This document shows positions 44,832 through 57,960 of a stretch of DNA of 64,000 nt, in pieces. How positions within the stretch are numbered: position 1 is the first letter of the stretch; each line of letters starts with the position of its first letter. The DNA is from Branchiostoma floridae (lineage: Eukaryota > Chordata > Leptocardii > Amphioxiformes > Branchiostomatidae). Under the pieces are notes generated by a model. That model saw only the letters and a list, made by a program, of their open reading frames with translations, did not search any database and was not told the DNA's origin. The translations under genes and the position numbers were made by a program. The DNA lies in contig NC_049994.1 of NCBI RefSeq assembly GCF_000003815.2, positions 8,678,579 to 8,742,578 on the forward strand, given 5' to 3'.

Positions 44832-46294
44832 TGTCTTTAAAGACAACGATTTGAATCTTCTGAAAGTCTTAAGTGTAGACGTTGAAACACAATACTCCTA
44901 TCCCTGCTATCTGCTATATACCACATGTACTAGAGGTATCTATAGCCTAAGAAACCGGAAGTTCCTCTTTCTATGTATATAGTTTGGGTCATGGTAATTC
45001 CCAGGACTGGTCCATTTGTTTGTGGGGGTGTTGAAGCGTTCTTGTAATACACGTGGTCAAAACATTTTACACGAAATGGAGAAGAAATGTGGTATGTTTT
45101 TTAGAACATGGCTATTACCCTTCAGCCAATCAGAGCCTTTCTAGTACTGTTTATATCCCTATAGTGCAGAAAAGTGTGGTACTATGAACTCATTTGCATA
45201 AAATAGAACCACACATTTTTCATACCACACTTTTTCTGCACCACTGGTCAGCTCACAAATGTGCAAGCTAATTGCCCAGGAGATTAGGGCAGATAATATA
45301 TATACCTACTGATAATGTAATATGGATGGAATGCATTTTCTTATCTTTTATATGGTTACTAGTAATTCAATTTCTTTCCCATTGACAAAGCAAAGTGGGC
45401 TTGAACAAAACAAAAGCTGTTCTTGACAACACCCTTTTAATAAAACTTACCCAGGGTTAGCCCTATCTAACAAGAGATATACAGAATAGTGATGAAAACA
45501 ACAGACTGGGTGCAAAGCAAAAATAAGGTTGGGACAGAAATTTCATCATCACCCAATGTATGTTTTTCTAAACATTTCAAATTGCACTGGGCATGATGTG
45601 TTGAGTTGTCATTGTAAACTGACCATTTCCAAACCTTTTACAAAGACCTTGTACATCTGTGTCCATTGTGTTTTAGCCCAAGGGCACTTCTCTGATCGCT
45701 TCTATTAATAAAGGATCGATTGGTATTAGAATATTTCCCTAATATATAAGTGAGAAGTTGGATTTACTTCAAGTCGATCCGTTACGGTATGCTACTAAAA
45801 ATATTTGATACAATAAACAACAAAACATCTTCAAACCATCACCAAGTATATTTCCAACATTGAAAATCATGTCAAAAATAAGAAAACATAAGTAGAGTAC
45901 AGAATATATTAAGCAACAAGTTAGTATGCATAAAATTCAGTTTTAGTTATTCTGCAAGTGATTTACATAATATGCCTTGAGACAAAAGCAACATGAAATG
46001 GCATTTTCCTTGTGAATTACATAAAAAGACATACATTTTATTACATTATACTAATAACCTACCTTTCTTATAGACTAAATTCGGGGCTTGGCTTGCACCA
46101 AAAGGTAGATTCAATTATGAAGTTAATGGTGTTGGAGATTAAAAGGTAAAAAAGAGCTAAAGCTGAATTTTGTAAGACAATTGACTTTGCTGTTGTATCT
46201 GTATCTGTGTCATCAACGATGCATGTTCTTATGGTGTTCTACGTCACTTCAACTTCAATAACTGTGAAACTTTACAGTAAATACCAATGGTATG
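44832..46294. other. intergenic stretch with a short hairpin
   Basis: No gene seen. An imperfect hairpin at about 45172-45244 pairs agtgcagaaaagtgtggta with taccacactttttctgcacca. The remainder is AT-rich without recognisable features. Confidence 0.5.
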
Positions 46295-47207
46295 TAGCCT
46301 GGGTACCTTCTGGGTAGTACTTCTCTCCTATGTTTGCATCTGCTACCCGTCTGGAGACCTGCACATTCAAACCTTTTGGTGGTTACGTCAGTAATGCGCG
46401 AATCAAGGAATATCAAATGGATTCTAGAGCACTCGTTCAATGACAACAGGCCCCCCTGCAAGTGGACGGAGGGTGTCGCATGTTGGAACGCTAGTTTAAA
46501 CAAACACTTGAAGCCATTTTGTAATTCGCTCATATGTAGGGACCAATCAGCAACCTCATCCAAAATTTGGATGATTCCAGATGCTAAGGTGGTCAAAGAT
46601 CCCAGACAGAACAGCAGAGAAGCAACAGTATATATAGTGTACAGTCAAACCTGTATTAGCGGCCACCTTTGCATAGCAGCCACCTGGCCATAGTGGCCAC
46701 TTTTTGTCGGTCCCTTGGATTCGTAATGATTAAGAAATAGGCTTAGCGGCCACCTGTCCAACGCGGCCACGGCCACACGATTTCCGGTCCCGTCGATACA
46801 GAAACACTGCCTATTGCAACCGTACGGCGGCCATATGTCAGCCTGCGCCGAGTTTGAAATCGTAGTTTGCAAGGATTTGGAATTCCCAACAGGGTCATTT
46901 TGACGGCAGTAGAAGGTGTGCATGCCGTGAGCGTTAAAATGCAAGTCTTTGTCAGTAAATTTACCAATCGAGAGTTTTCGAGACAATGTTACTTGGTGAG
47001 AAAGATTAGTGGGAACTGAAACCATGTGTAACTTGCTCGTGGTCAATTGATCAACACATTCTCTATAGTGGCCACCTGTCTATAGTGGCCATCACTTCTC
47101 CAGTCCCTTGATTGGCCGCTATAGACAGGTTTGACTGTATAATGAATGTCAGAGCAAGAAGTGACTGTACATAGTAGTGAACTACTTTCCAGATGGTACC
47201 CAGGCTA
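46295..47207. mobile_element. DNA-transposon remnant with about 38-bp TIRs, possibly hAT-like
   Basis: The ends TAGCCTGGGTACC (46295) and GGTACCCAGGCTA (47207) are inverted repeats that continue inward (tctggg.agta / cat..gaac). The flanks ATGGTATG and, one base further out on the right, ATGGTGTG could be an 8-bp target duplication with one mismatch, which would fit the hAT group. The middle is occupied by a second element (46642-47137). A 113-aa minus-strand frame in the left part has no transposase features. Confidence 0.65.
46642..47137. mobile_element. pogo/Tigger-like MITE (CAGTCAAACCTG family, copy A), nested
   Basis: The ends CAGTCAAACCTGTATTAGCG and GACAGGTTTGACTG are inverted repeats flanked by TA on both sides. 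Subterminal 'ggccacctg..catagtggccac' words are repeated. It lies inside the TAGCCTGGGTACC element, so it inserted later. At about 496 bp it is nearly the same length as copy B at 56944-57440, and neither encodes a transposase. Confidence 0.85.
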
Positions 47208-49476
47208 AATGGTGTGATTATTCAACTAATGAAATCATAGACAGTCAATACATGTACATGTAGTTGGCAACAAGTACCTTGTGGTGAAGAGAAACTGTGA
47301 CCCTTAAAGCATTCACAGAAAGTGCAATAATCATAGTATTAACACTTACAAACAAGAGTGCACAAGTAAATGCTGTCACAAAAACTGTCTCTTATCAACA
47401 AACTAAAAACCATCTTAACTTCACAGAAAACATTGTCTTTCCCTTCATACACAATTGGCTGAAAAACTTAACATAACATCACCATCATAAAAACTCAAAA
47501 TACCTCACATAGATTTTAGAACTATCCAATACATGGAGGATAACAACAGTTAATACATGTATGACATTGTCTAACCATAGGAACTTCCTAAACATGATTT
47601 ACATGAGTGGCATTTGCATACAATCATCATGAGTGACTATGACATGTTCAACCGTTTTTTTTCCATTTAGATGTACTTGTATTGATGTGTTCTGCCAGTT
47701 CATTCTAATGATGCTGAAGAAGAGTGATGGATGTCACTTGAAACTTCCAGAAGTAAATCTTCTAATTCTATATTCATTCAATATTATTTTATTTGTAGAG
47801 ATGGAATTACCTTAAAATATTGTTTACCTGGATGTCTAACATTCATAAACATGTCAGCATGAATTGTATTCCTATTAATAATGCTTTGTCTGAAATATAC
47901 CTTAAAGTAATATAATGACTGATTAATGTCATTAAGGTATATTCAACCTTTGGCTGAGTGTTGTAGAGAAGAATATCCGTTCACTTATTGTCACTCAAAT
48001 TTGACTTGATTGTTGTTTGGAAACTACCAATAACCAATGGTTAACAGGTTATACATCAAATTTGATTTACGTTGTACATGATTGTAATGGGATACTTGAG
48101 TCGATATATATTAAAATATAATTGTTTCCTTCATCACAAAAATCTGAGCAATCTCAGATTGTAGTGTAGAAGTAGAGTTTTTTTAATTAGATTGCATGCA
48201 ACAATCTTAAACACAGAGTTACCTTACTAATCTACATTCCACAAGAACTGTAGTGTCAAAATTGGTACTCAATTCTTTTTACAAAGCATAATACCTGTGC
48301 TATCATTTGGATTTTACACGCACACAGTACTTTAGTTAGTCTTTTCTGGGGCCGAAAAAAGGAATCTTGCCACTGCATGATTTCAACTACTTTAGGTATC
48401 TAGAATTCACAAAACTTCAAAAGATTGGTGTTTTGATGAAAAAATGTGCCATATCTATACACTGTAGAATAAACTGACTAGAAAATGAAGGCACAATCAT
48501 ATCTTCATTTGCAAAGTTATCATGACTGCTATTAGGTATAAGCTCCAAAGATCTGTGTCATTAAATATGTGAGTTTCTTTGTCATTCTGCCAATACAAAA
48601 CATTACTAAATGTGGTACTGTGTTTTGGACTGTGTGCTAACTGATCATAGCTAATTTGGATTTGAAAATGCTCTCTCAATTTAGGCCATAGTGCTTTCAA
48701 GTGATCCTACAAAACAATAAAGACTACCATTTTTAATTATGTCCCTGTCCATGATTCAACGGTAATTGTAACTAGTACTACCATAGGCTTTAATGTTTGT
48801 TTGGTTTTGTTCCTAAATCATTACAAAATGATGTATCTTTCTAGTTCTACCAAAAACAATGTCCCAAATTTTGTAATCTTGCATTTTTCTCAAAAAGTAT
48901 TTATATATAACTTACTTATTTATAAAAAAATGCGTTTATATCTAGTATTTTTTCACAGAACTTTTAGTACCTGTGCCTCTAACTAGCTGGGTTGTTGGGG
49001 CAGGGATATGGGTTCTATTAAAACATTAATTTTGTACTTAATATGTACATTTTTTACAAATCATAATGTAAGATATTATAGCTTACATTTTGAATTCTAA
49101 CTGAAAATCAATGAAGTCTGACTATTTCTGGAGCTGTCAAATTCTATAGTTAGGTGCAGATATGTATTTTGCCTACCCATTAGATGGTGAGCCTTTCTAC
49201 AGTATACAGTATACATTTGTACATGTCTATGATTGTATCCCAATTTCCTTAAAAAAATGCTACTATCATTTTATAACCTGATAATGTTGTTTCAACAGTA
49301 TCACAGCTAGCCTAGAGGAGTTTGTATGCATAAGCATCCATTTGATACATTGTATAAAACTCACTTCAGTCCTTAGCCAAAGATTATCAAAAGTATGCTA
49401 ATTATCAAGCCTTTTTTCTGCCTACTACATGTTAGATTAGAATTCTGAGGCAAACTTTGGTACAAAAATGAGAATT
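47208..49476 (-). other. AT-rich region, probably including the GULP1 3' UTR
   Basis: No open frame of interest. On the minus strand the first canonical polyadenylation word that I find is AATAAA at 47788-47793, which would give a 3' UTR of about 1.7 kb. Other signals nearer the stop codon could be used. No repeat with clear termini was found. Confidence 0.4.
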
Positions 49477-52400
49477 TTAGGCTTGACTCTGCTCACTCAA
49501 GGGGTCAAACATGTCCAGGGAGAACTGTCCACTGCTGATGGTCAAGCCAGCCCCAAACCCTTCCTGTAAGGAAAAACAAGATCAATGTCTTTTTCATGTT
49601 CGTATGAAAGTTCATACGTGATGGTTAACTGCATTGGAAGAAATTTAGGAAAAACAACAATATTACTGTTAGAGCCACATAATGTCTTTTCATGTTTGTA
49701 TGAAAGTTCATATGTGATGGTTAACTGTATCAGAAGAAATTTAGGAAAACAATGTCAATGTTACCCGGTAGTGCCGCATAATGTCTTTCTCATGTTCTTA
49801 ACTATGAAAATTCATCTGTGATGGTAAGCTACATTGTACATTGTAGGAAGTTAACACGCTATATCCATAAATAAAGCAAAGCGCTTACAACCAGTTTCCT
49901 GGCCTCCTCAAATTGATTTGACCCAAAGCCAACCTCACTTTGTTCTGAACAGAAGTGTAAAATCAGAAATGGGTAAAATACGAAAAGATGAAATTCTTTT
50001 GACAAGGTCAGAATTCTTGACAATTAACAGGATTATTTCCTTGCTTGGGGTGTAGTGAAAGAGGCCATCTACATTAGAACCCATTGACCATGATCCCACA
50101 ACAGAGACGGGGGCCGATACCAACTACCTTTGACCTGCTGCTGACATTACACTTCTAAGGTCAAGTGACGTAGGCTTGGGGTTAAATCAAATTGAGAGAA
50201 ATCAGAGGATTGGTTGAAAGCTTATTGGGTAGTGCTTTACTTTGTGTACAGAAATAGCATGTAAATTTCTTACCAAATTTATACCTCATTGTATGGCTCT
50301 GTATTCAACGAAAGTGCCTTTGGGAAGTTAAATATATTGAAATATACAATATCAAAAACAACACAAAGCAGAAGGGGGGAACGTTAACATGGTTTGTAAT
50401 ACAAGGAAAAGCAGGTAGCATTTAACATTAATTCGACATTGTACACATTGTTCAGGCCATACCTTCTGTTCACTTTGCTCCTACAAGAAACACACAAAAC
50501 AGAAGGAAAAGAAAAGAACACTGAAAAGCAGTTAAGTACTAGCAGTATGCGCATGGCCCCCAACATAACTTTAAATATAGTATTACTGTAATTCCTGATT
50601 TTTTCAATGTACTGTTATGTTCACGGTTTTCACGGAGACGACTGTAACATGAACTTATCATTACTGATAAAAAATAATTCACAGACCTTTTGTATGTGCA
50701 CTTGCTGCGACAGTGAACATTTAGTTCCGAGAACAAGTTAAATTTTCTCAGACTGTGAAAGTTTGGTACCGAGAAGACAGAGTGAATTACAGTACCTAAA
50801 AACTTGAATGCAAAACTATGAGAAAATCAATTCAAAAAATTGATATTTTTCTGTATAGAGAACTTTGGTGTAATGCTGGGGGTCATGACTTTACGGAAAA
50901 TATGGAATTTAAAACATAGAATATGACTACAGAACAAAGACAAAGGGAGAATGCACTCAAATGGATGAGAAAAGGGATGAGACCAAAGTAGGGAAAACCA
51001 ATAAAGGATGCCAAAGAGACAAATGTCCAAGTATAAAACTACATGGGAAAAGACACATATTATTGTATACATACCTGTAGATCTGCCAACTGTGAGTCAA
51101 TATTCCCCATGGCCTTGTCATAATCCTGCGAGCCTCCAGATGAAATGATGGCATCAAAAGGTTCCTGGCCAAAAACGTCTCGACCTGAAAGTTATAATCA
51201 TCAACATCATTAAAATCTGCTACACAATCTGTTACAATACTATTTTCAAAGCAAATTGGCGTAAAAGATTGATTACTGGTATGTTATAAACTGAATAAGG
51301 TACCTACATAAAAAAATCATTAAAATCCATTTTTTCCTTCTTGAGTTGTATCTTCAGAAATTTTTGACAAAAGTGGCCCTGCTTTTCCTAAACTAGCCAC
51401 TAGGGGGCTCAAACTTATTGAGCTCATTCTTCCTGAGCACAAGAGCTATCTAACACCCAAAAATCGTGACCATAGCATGTTCAGAACACAAGATAACAAA
51501 CCAGAAGTTGCGCTGCAGTATCTAGGGAAGGTGCTAGGTGGCCCAAAATGTAATCATTTCCAGCTTTCATCACACCCTACCAACACACCAAGTATGAAGT
51601 CATCTTGTTGACACACAGACACACAAACACAGGGTAAAACATAACTCCCATGAATATTTCATGGAGGTGATCATATGCTCAAGACTATTAAGTCTAAATA
51701 GGCATCCACCCTTGTGGCATTGACAAAAAAATGATTGAGAGTGAGAATTGACATTCTGCAAGTCTGAAACTACAAGACTTGAACTTACTTGCAGCAGACG
51801 TTGGTTTGGTAGGTGAAACAAAAGCTGCCCCGTTTACTGCCGTTGGTGACATTGCGTTGCCATTGGTTGGCGAGAAGGGCTCCATATCGAAGGAGTCTGT
51901 CTGCTTGAACTGGAGGGTCTGAGGGGGGTTTTGAGGAGGGGGGAGTGGGACCGGGGTTCTAGAAACCGGCTGGGGTGGGGGGAGTTGGACCATATTGTTC
52001 TGCAAGGAAAAATATGTTGATCAAGATCATGGAATAAAACTTCTATAATACCACTTTCTTGTATCATATTATCTTAGTTAAACATTCAACGAAAACACAG
52101 GACTGACCGGTGTATTCAGGTGATAACAAAACATTTAAAGTATTTTAGATAGATATAACAATGATGAAATTGCTTTAAGAGTCCAAAACGAAAACATAAA
52201 GGATGTTAATTAAAACTCACATGTACAGTGGTCGTTGCAGAAGTAGAGGTCTTCCTGAGTTGTGCCTCTAAACTGGATATTCTTTTCCTCAGTTGTTCAT
52301 TTTCTGCTTCTTTTTCCTTTAACTGAAAAGTAATTAAAATTTAAAAAACAGTCAGTTAAACACTATAAGATTCTGAATTTTGGTCCATTTATGATCCAGT

Positions 52401-55400
52401 CATCAGTACACTGACATAATAGTATCAAAAGCCCTATACAAAACAACATACATACGAGGGGGGATACAAGCTGAGCCACCTTTGGGACGACATTCTTGCC
52501 GCTGCAGCGCCAACTACATCGGCTATAAGTAGCAGCAAGAAGTAGTTTCCAGTTATTCTACCATGATGATGGTGTCTGATAGACATCGAAACGTTGGAAG
52601 TAAGTACTCCCTGGTTGTGCATAAAGAACCTTACTATATAAACATACAGTCTAGTTATAGATTTTCTGACCTTTTTCTGCAGTGCCAGGAACTGTTTCCT
52701 GAGTTCCAAGTCTTTCCCACTGGTCTCAATAAACCTCTTGTAGGCCAGGTCAAAAGACTGTCCGATTGTCAGGGTGATCTCTTCAGCCCTAGATACAACA
52801 AAACAGCAATCTGGCTCAGACCATGCTTTGTCAGTCTGATCAATGACCAGTTTTANNNNNNNNNNNNNNNNNNNNNNNNNNNNNNNNNNNNNNNNNNNNN
52901 NNNNNNNNNNNNNNNNNNNNNNNNNNNNNNNNNNNNNNNNNNNNNNNNNNNNNNNGTCACTCTCCTGACAGTGCAATTATATATCTACAACGCACACCAA
53001 ACCAAACAAACACAAAAACAGAAAACATAGACCTGCATAAACGGAGTCAAAAGCCAAACTGTAGTACAGTGGAAGCCGCTTAATTGCACACCCAATTTGC
53101 CAGCGAATTTCGTGGAATTATCCGGCGTGTGCGATAATGCGGAGTTGGTCATTTGGACCACATCACCACGGGCGGGGGGGCCGAGAGGTGGTATGGGAGG
53201 TAGTACAACGCACAGTTTATTTACGTGCCACAGTAGTGCTGTACCTGTTGTGCTCCGGACGTCATATACATGTCTTCACGAAACATCGTTCTGCAATGCA
53301 CTTGAAATCAAAACTAAAAGTAAGTTACTGTATACGTTATGTAGCTTCCTTATCACGAAACTAAAGCACTGCATGCGCACCGCCGAAGGCGAGTGTTATG
53401 TCCGTCTGTAGGCCCCGAGTCGCTGTGTTGTTTGCGACTGGCTGCCAAGAACATAAAACCACTGCATAAGTATTTCCCCGCGACCCTAATTACGTAATTA
53501 GACAATGGACAGATAGAGAACATTTGTTATTGAGTACTGTATGCCAAAGCAAGTTGTCTGCCAAATCGTAATGCCGGCTTTTGACGACCTTTCAAGCGGG
53601 CGGGCGTCTCTTCATGGTGCTGACCCCACAATATCGCTTTCTTTTGATCCCAATAACAATTTCATACATGTTGTCAGTAAAGCGACTTCACAAAGGCCAT
53701 TATCAGCTTATTTGTACCGTGTCTGACGATTTTAACACGCATTTTCAGTCAATTTGCCAACAATGTTTGACAAATTGTCGTGCAATTATCCAGCGTTGGT
53801 GATTTTTTGTTGTGCAGATAAGCGAAGTCACTAACAATGGAATGAATGGGAGACGGTTTGGGATTTAGGGATTCCGTGCAATTATCCGAAGTGTGCGTTT
53901 ATCCGAGGTGCAATTAACTGGCTTCCACTGTATATATATGGCCTCCTTCGGTTAATATTGACCATGGTAATCCTAGTTGATATCAGCCCTACAGCGTCGA
54001 CTGTACGTGGATCAACAGTCCTATACGAGAAATGACAGTTTTTGCCAAAAAAGCTGAACTCTGTAACATCTGCAATAGACCAAATGCATACCCATGGTAC
54101 GAAATAAATGCTAAGTAAGAGACATTACTGATCATGTTTGGTTACTTACACATTTGTCACTGTCAAATACAAAACAGAGGTGAACATTCTTTTCTGTGTC
54201 TTTGGCGATGAAGGCAAAAATTCTCTTGTCGGTTTTGTCGTCTGCACAGAAGGAAATCCGGTGCAGAGGGAAGTTGTGCATAAGAATCTGAAACAAAAGA
54301 GTTTTTTTTATGAGTATTAAAATGATGCAAAAAGTTGTCTTACACATATACCAGGGCTCATAGGAAGTCTAGGTCTTTCCATACTAGTAGGTATATAAAT
54401 TATATGACTAACGCTAACCTTTAGAAGGTTACCTTTTCAAATGAAAAAAGAATACAAAGGGACTTCTAGTTGGTGCTGTGTAATACTAATACAGAAAATG
54501 TGTAATACCTTGTTTTTGGTGTCTGAAATCCCTAGTCCATCAGCTGAGATACTCAGCTCCACTTTGATAGGTTTAGCCCCCTCCGCTCTCTTGACATGAG
54601 TTGAGAACTGGAAAGGTTGTAAGTTATTAGAAAATTACAAGACTATGATTTTTTTTTAATTAGATGAAAACAAATATTTTCTAAGAACTACAGATCATAC
54701 GAAGATATCAAACAAGTGCAGATGTGACTTTGTAGCTTTCATCATTACACACATGAAAAACTTAGCTTCATTGCAGTGGTATGTACCGAGTGCTGTATTT
54801 TCTTATAGAGAATAATAATATTACGGGCAGTAAAACCTGATGACTTCATCCAAATGGCCCAAAAAATCAGATCTAGAATTCTTTCATGCCCATCTATCAA
54901 TATTCGTAATGGCTAGATTCCTTCTTAATTCATTAATGAGAAAACAATGGAAGATCAAAATGCCAATTTAGCCAGGTGAAATACCTTAACAGTTTGTTTT
55001 CTTTTACATGTACATGCACATCAACTATGGCTTTCACTTTACCTTTTGTTTCCTGATGGCTTCCTTCACCACCTCTGTTCCTTTGGCCTGTTGTACTTCT
55101 GTACATCCCAGCAACTAGAAACAACAAAGCTAAAAGTCAGTTATGACTGTTTACAGCATGAACAATCAGACTACTATGTACTTTTTGTCGTGTCAATAAA
55201 GCTTGGATAATGTGCAGTACATTGTGTACAAAAAATTACATGTACTACATTAGTTGACTAGAACTTTAACAGCCAAAAATCTAGTCAATCTGGATACAAA
55301 ATGTAAATCACTATTCAGGATAGCAGATGCCAATGTGCTGCAAAAGGTGCTATTTATAATGCCTTAAAATATAGTAAAGTTGTGTAACAAGGGTTTCGAA

Positions 55401-57960
55401 TTTCAGTAGGTGCTCCATCGTGCCTCAAAAGCTGCTGAACATTGTTTCTTTGCTTGCTAAAAAGCTGCTGTTCTAAAATTGTTTGGCAAACTACATGAAA
55501 GAAAAAAAAACAGGTTTAAGACAGCAGGACCCTAGGTACATTATATCTATCACCTCATCTTGGTACTTGCTGATTCCAAGCAGCTGTAAACAGAATATAA
55601 TCATCTTTAAAAATCCTCAAATATCTCTATACTATTTTAATGTGCCTTTTCATCTTGTACATGTAACTCTGGTTAAGAAGACTTCAACTATAGACAAGTC
55701 CTTATCTTAATACACTTTACATAACAATCACTTGTTTGTCTGAATTTTATTTGATGTAGAAACGTCCTGGCTTGTTTGACTCTTTCTAACATTTCTACAG
55801 GCAGTGTTTCTTGCCAGTTCTTGACTGTAAATTTGCCCAGGACTGCTTATCAAAATACATGGTCCTACTTTTGACATTCTGCCAGCTAGCTGTTGAATTT
55901 TTCCACAAACTGGCGGACATTCAAAATCAACATAGAGTCATAGACCTTACGTTTCCTGTGTGCAGTGTGACTGTGTCTGTGGAATAGAGATTTTTCGTGT
56001 ATGTCTGTTTCTAAATGGTAAGAAAACAAAAGAAAGTGCCACACACTTTTTCAGCATTTGAGAACACTCCTGAATTATATCAGCACGCTTTTCACACATT
56101 TTGAGGCTTACTGGTCCAAGAAAATAAAGGAAAGCAAACTTAAGGTTTTTCATCAAGTTTGTCAGACTCAAAGCTTTTTATACGAAGATTGGATTCTAAA
56201 ACGTTGATGTAAGTCACTAAACTTAGCAGCAAAATTGACCATTGTTTTGTGTATCAGCCATTCACAAGTTTTCACAGACAATCAGGTCCAGGTTCAGGTC
56301 CAGACTGGGCCCGATCTTCTGGACCTGAATTTTCTGTAACAGCACCCACCCTTTTTATGTAGAATGATACATACAAAACAAAACATTGAAATAAAAGTGG
56401 GATTTGGGATTTCTGCATGTGGGTGACCACACAAGTAGCCTAGCTTGTTAAACTCATCATACCACTCCCACAGTACTGTGTACTTAAGAGTGTTCCAGAT
56501 GTTATTCTGTGTGCCGATAATGTTGTGTTAAGTAACATATAAACTTACAACACACAAACCATCTGACTTCACTTGACAACTTAACAACCTCTATAAAAGC
56601 TTTAAGCATACATAGTAAAAAGTATGTAGCAACACTGTATCTTATTTTCAGCTATCATACATGACTTACAGTCTAAGGCATTTTGTGAAAACTAATACTG
56701 GAATTCCTACCTTAGTTTGGTATGTAACATGCCCTTTGAGTAGTACATCTGGCGGGTGAACCCAGTTCCCTGAAAGTAAATTATTGGAAAGCAAAAAGAC
56801 AGTTATAGTAAACTTGTAATGAAGCTCTGTTGCAACATTGAGTGGACCCGCATATCCTTAACTATAGAAAATGAGCCATTTTATTTCGCATAATTTTCAG
56901 CATCACTGCTAAGATTTAATATACAGTGTAATTGTTGCAATTACAGTCAAACCTGCCCGAGCGACCACCTCTTCTCAGCGACCACCTGGCCATTTCGACC
57001 GCTTTTTCTCGGTCCCGATTTTTTTCCCCATTGACGTAAGCATTAAGCGACCTTTTCTCAACGACCACCTGGCCAACGCGACCGCGACCGGCCCAAATTG
57101 GGACCCATAACGACCGCATCATTTTCAAAATTGAGGTTTTCATCGATTTTTTATGATTACTAGCGCGATTTTGTGCCAAAACCGGCCAGTTTGCGTCGGA
57201 TTTTGACTGCCATTACAATGTTATGTTTCGAATAGAGATGGCGGTGGTCAATGGGTGGGTTAAAGACCTCGCTTCTTTACATGCGTTCAGTGTGTCTGCT
57301 ATTTACCATTAAACACAACGGAAACCATTTATACTTTGCATCGGGCATGTTTTGAGTCGATACTCTTCTCAGCGACCATCTGTCCAAATCGACCGCTTTT
57401 CCCCGGTCCCCCGGGTGGTCGTCTTGGACAGGTTTGACTGTATATCAAAGTTATTTATAAATGGCACCTGGATTTACTACATGTATACAGTGAAACCAGT
57501 GTGTTGGATTTTATGCAATACATTCTGAAATTTTAATTTGCACCAGCCTGGCATTAAACTCCACCCTCACCCTCACAAGTACAGGATCCCAACAGAGCTT
57601 TACATGTACAGCATTAATATGATAGCTTTTGCACAAACAAATTGTATGCCAGTGTGTTTGTGAGTGATATACAACTGTTCATTTCCCAAATGCAAGACAC
57701 ATAGGCAGGGTTCTAGCAAGTGCATTTTTTACTCCACATTTTCAAAATCTCACTGCAGAAGGGCCAAGATCCCCCTTCCACACCACCCCCAATATTGGTC
57801 GCTTTGCCCTTACCATTGCACTAAAATAAAATCCTGGCTACAACCCTGATTTCGGCATTGTTTGTGCTGTAATCTACTTACTGGTGCTTGTTGAGGAGTT
57901 TCCAGGTTCCTGGGATTTCTGGCCGTGCAGCCACTTCATAAAACTGGTAGAACGATTCAT
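49477..57960 (-). CDS. GULP1: GULP1-type engulfment adaptor (PTB domain)
   Basis: Ten coding exons on the minus strand: 57960-57882, 56769-56711, 55114-55043, 54607-54509, 54287-54150, 52788-52671, 52322-52221, 51999-51789, 51184-51075, 49563-49477 (stop TAA). About 357 aa (human about 304). Known role: GULP1/CED-6 couples engulfment receptors with NPxY motifs to phagocytosis and trafficking. Seen: [41 protein letters not shown] and [15 protein letters not shown], which together form the PTB domain (about 40-175); a Leu-heptad coiled coil (about 172-212: [15 protein letters not shown]); a Pro-rich stretch (VQLPPPQPV); a VFGQEPFD motif; and the C-terminal EGFGAGLTI…MFDPL. All phases fit except the fifth-to-sixth junction, where one extra G is present. 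A 100-N gap lies in that intron. Confidence 0.95.
49584..49850. repeat. three-copy tandem repeat, about 100 bp, in the last GULP1 intron
   Basis: 'atgtctttttcatgttcgta' recurs at about 49586, 49682 and 49781, each time followed by 'gaaagttcatacgtgatggt' and 'aagaaatttaggaaaa' variants. It ends close to the upstream candidate exon at about 49889-49934. Confidence 0.85.
50463..50480 (-). CDS. candidate 18-nt GULP1 microexon (EQSEQK)
   Basis: On the minus strand, TTTCTTGTAG|GAGCAAAGTGAACAGAAG|GTATGG has good acceptor and donor matches and encodes six residues in phase 0 at both ends. It could be included or skipped between the exons ending LADLQ and starting EGFG without changing frame. Expression evidence is needed; chance splice-like words of this kind do occur. 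Confidence 0.4.
51370..51600. repeat. probable dispersed repeat fragment in a GULP1 intron
   Basis: Contains 'gagcacaagagctatct' and 'aaaaatcgtgaccata', which are diverged relatives of one arm of the hairpin at 19343-19445. No terminal repeats are visible, so the limits are approximate. Confidence 0.45.
52856..52955. other. assembly gap (100 N)
   Basis: Exactly 100 N, a conventional placeholder for a gap of unknown size. It lies in the GULP1 intron about 70 bp upstream of the exon encoding AEEITLTIG. Confidence 1.
53067..53930. mobile_element. pogo/Tigger-like element (CAGTGGAAGCC family), 864 bp
   Basis: The ends CAGTGGAAGCCGCTTAATTG and CAATTAACTGGCTTCCACTG are inverted repeats with TA on each side. 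Subterminal words such as 'gtgcaattatcc' recur in both halves. The interior has short open frames only, so it is non-autonomous. It lies in the GULP1 intron between the exons encoding the two halves of the PTB domain. A short relative is at 16023-16193. Confidence 0.9.
56944..57440. mobile_element. pogo/Tigger-like MITE (CAGTCAAACCTG family, copy B)
   Basis: The ends CAGTCAAACCTGCCCGAGCG and GGACAGGTTTGACTG are inverted repeats flanked by TA. Subterminal 'cgaccacctggcc' words resemble the 'ggccacctggcc' words of the copy at 46642-47137. It lies in the first intron between GULP1 coding exons. The minus-strand open frame in it is unrelated to transposases. Confidence 0.9.

Noticed and set aside
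46255-46596. 113-aa minus-strand frame
   Set aside because: It runs over the end of the TAGCCTGGGTACC element and shows no transposase motif.
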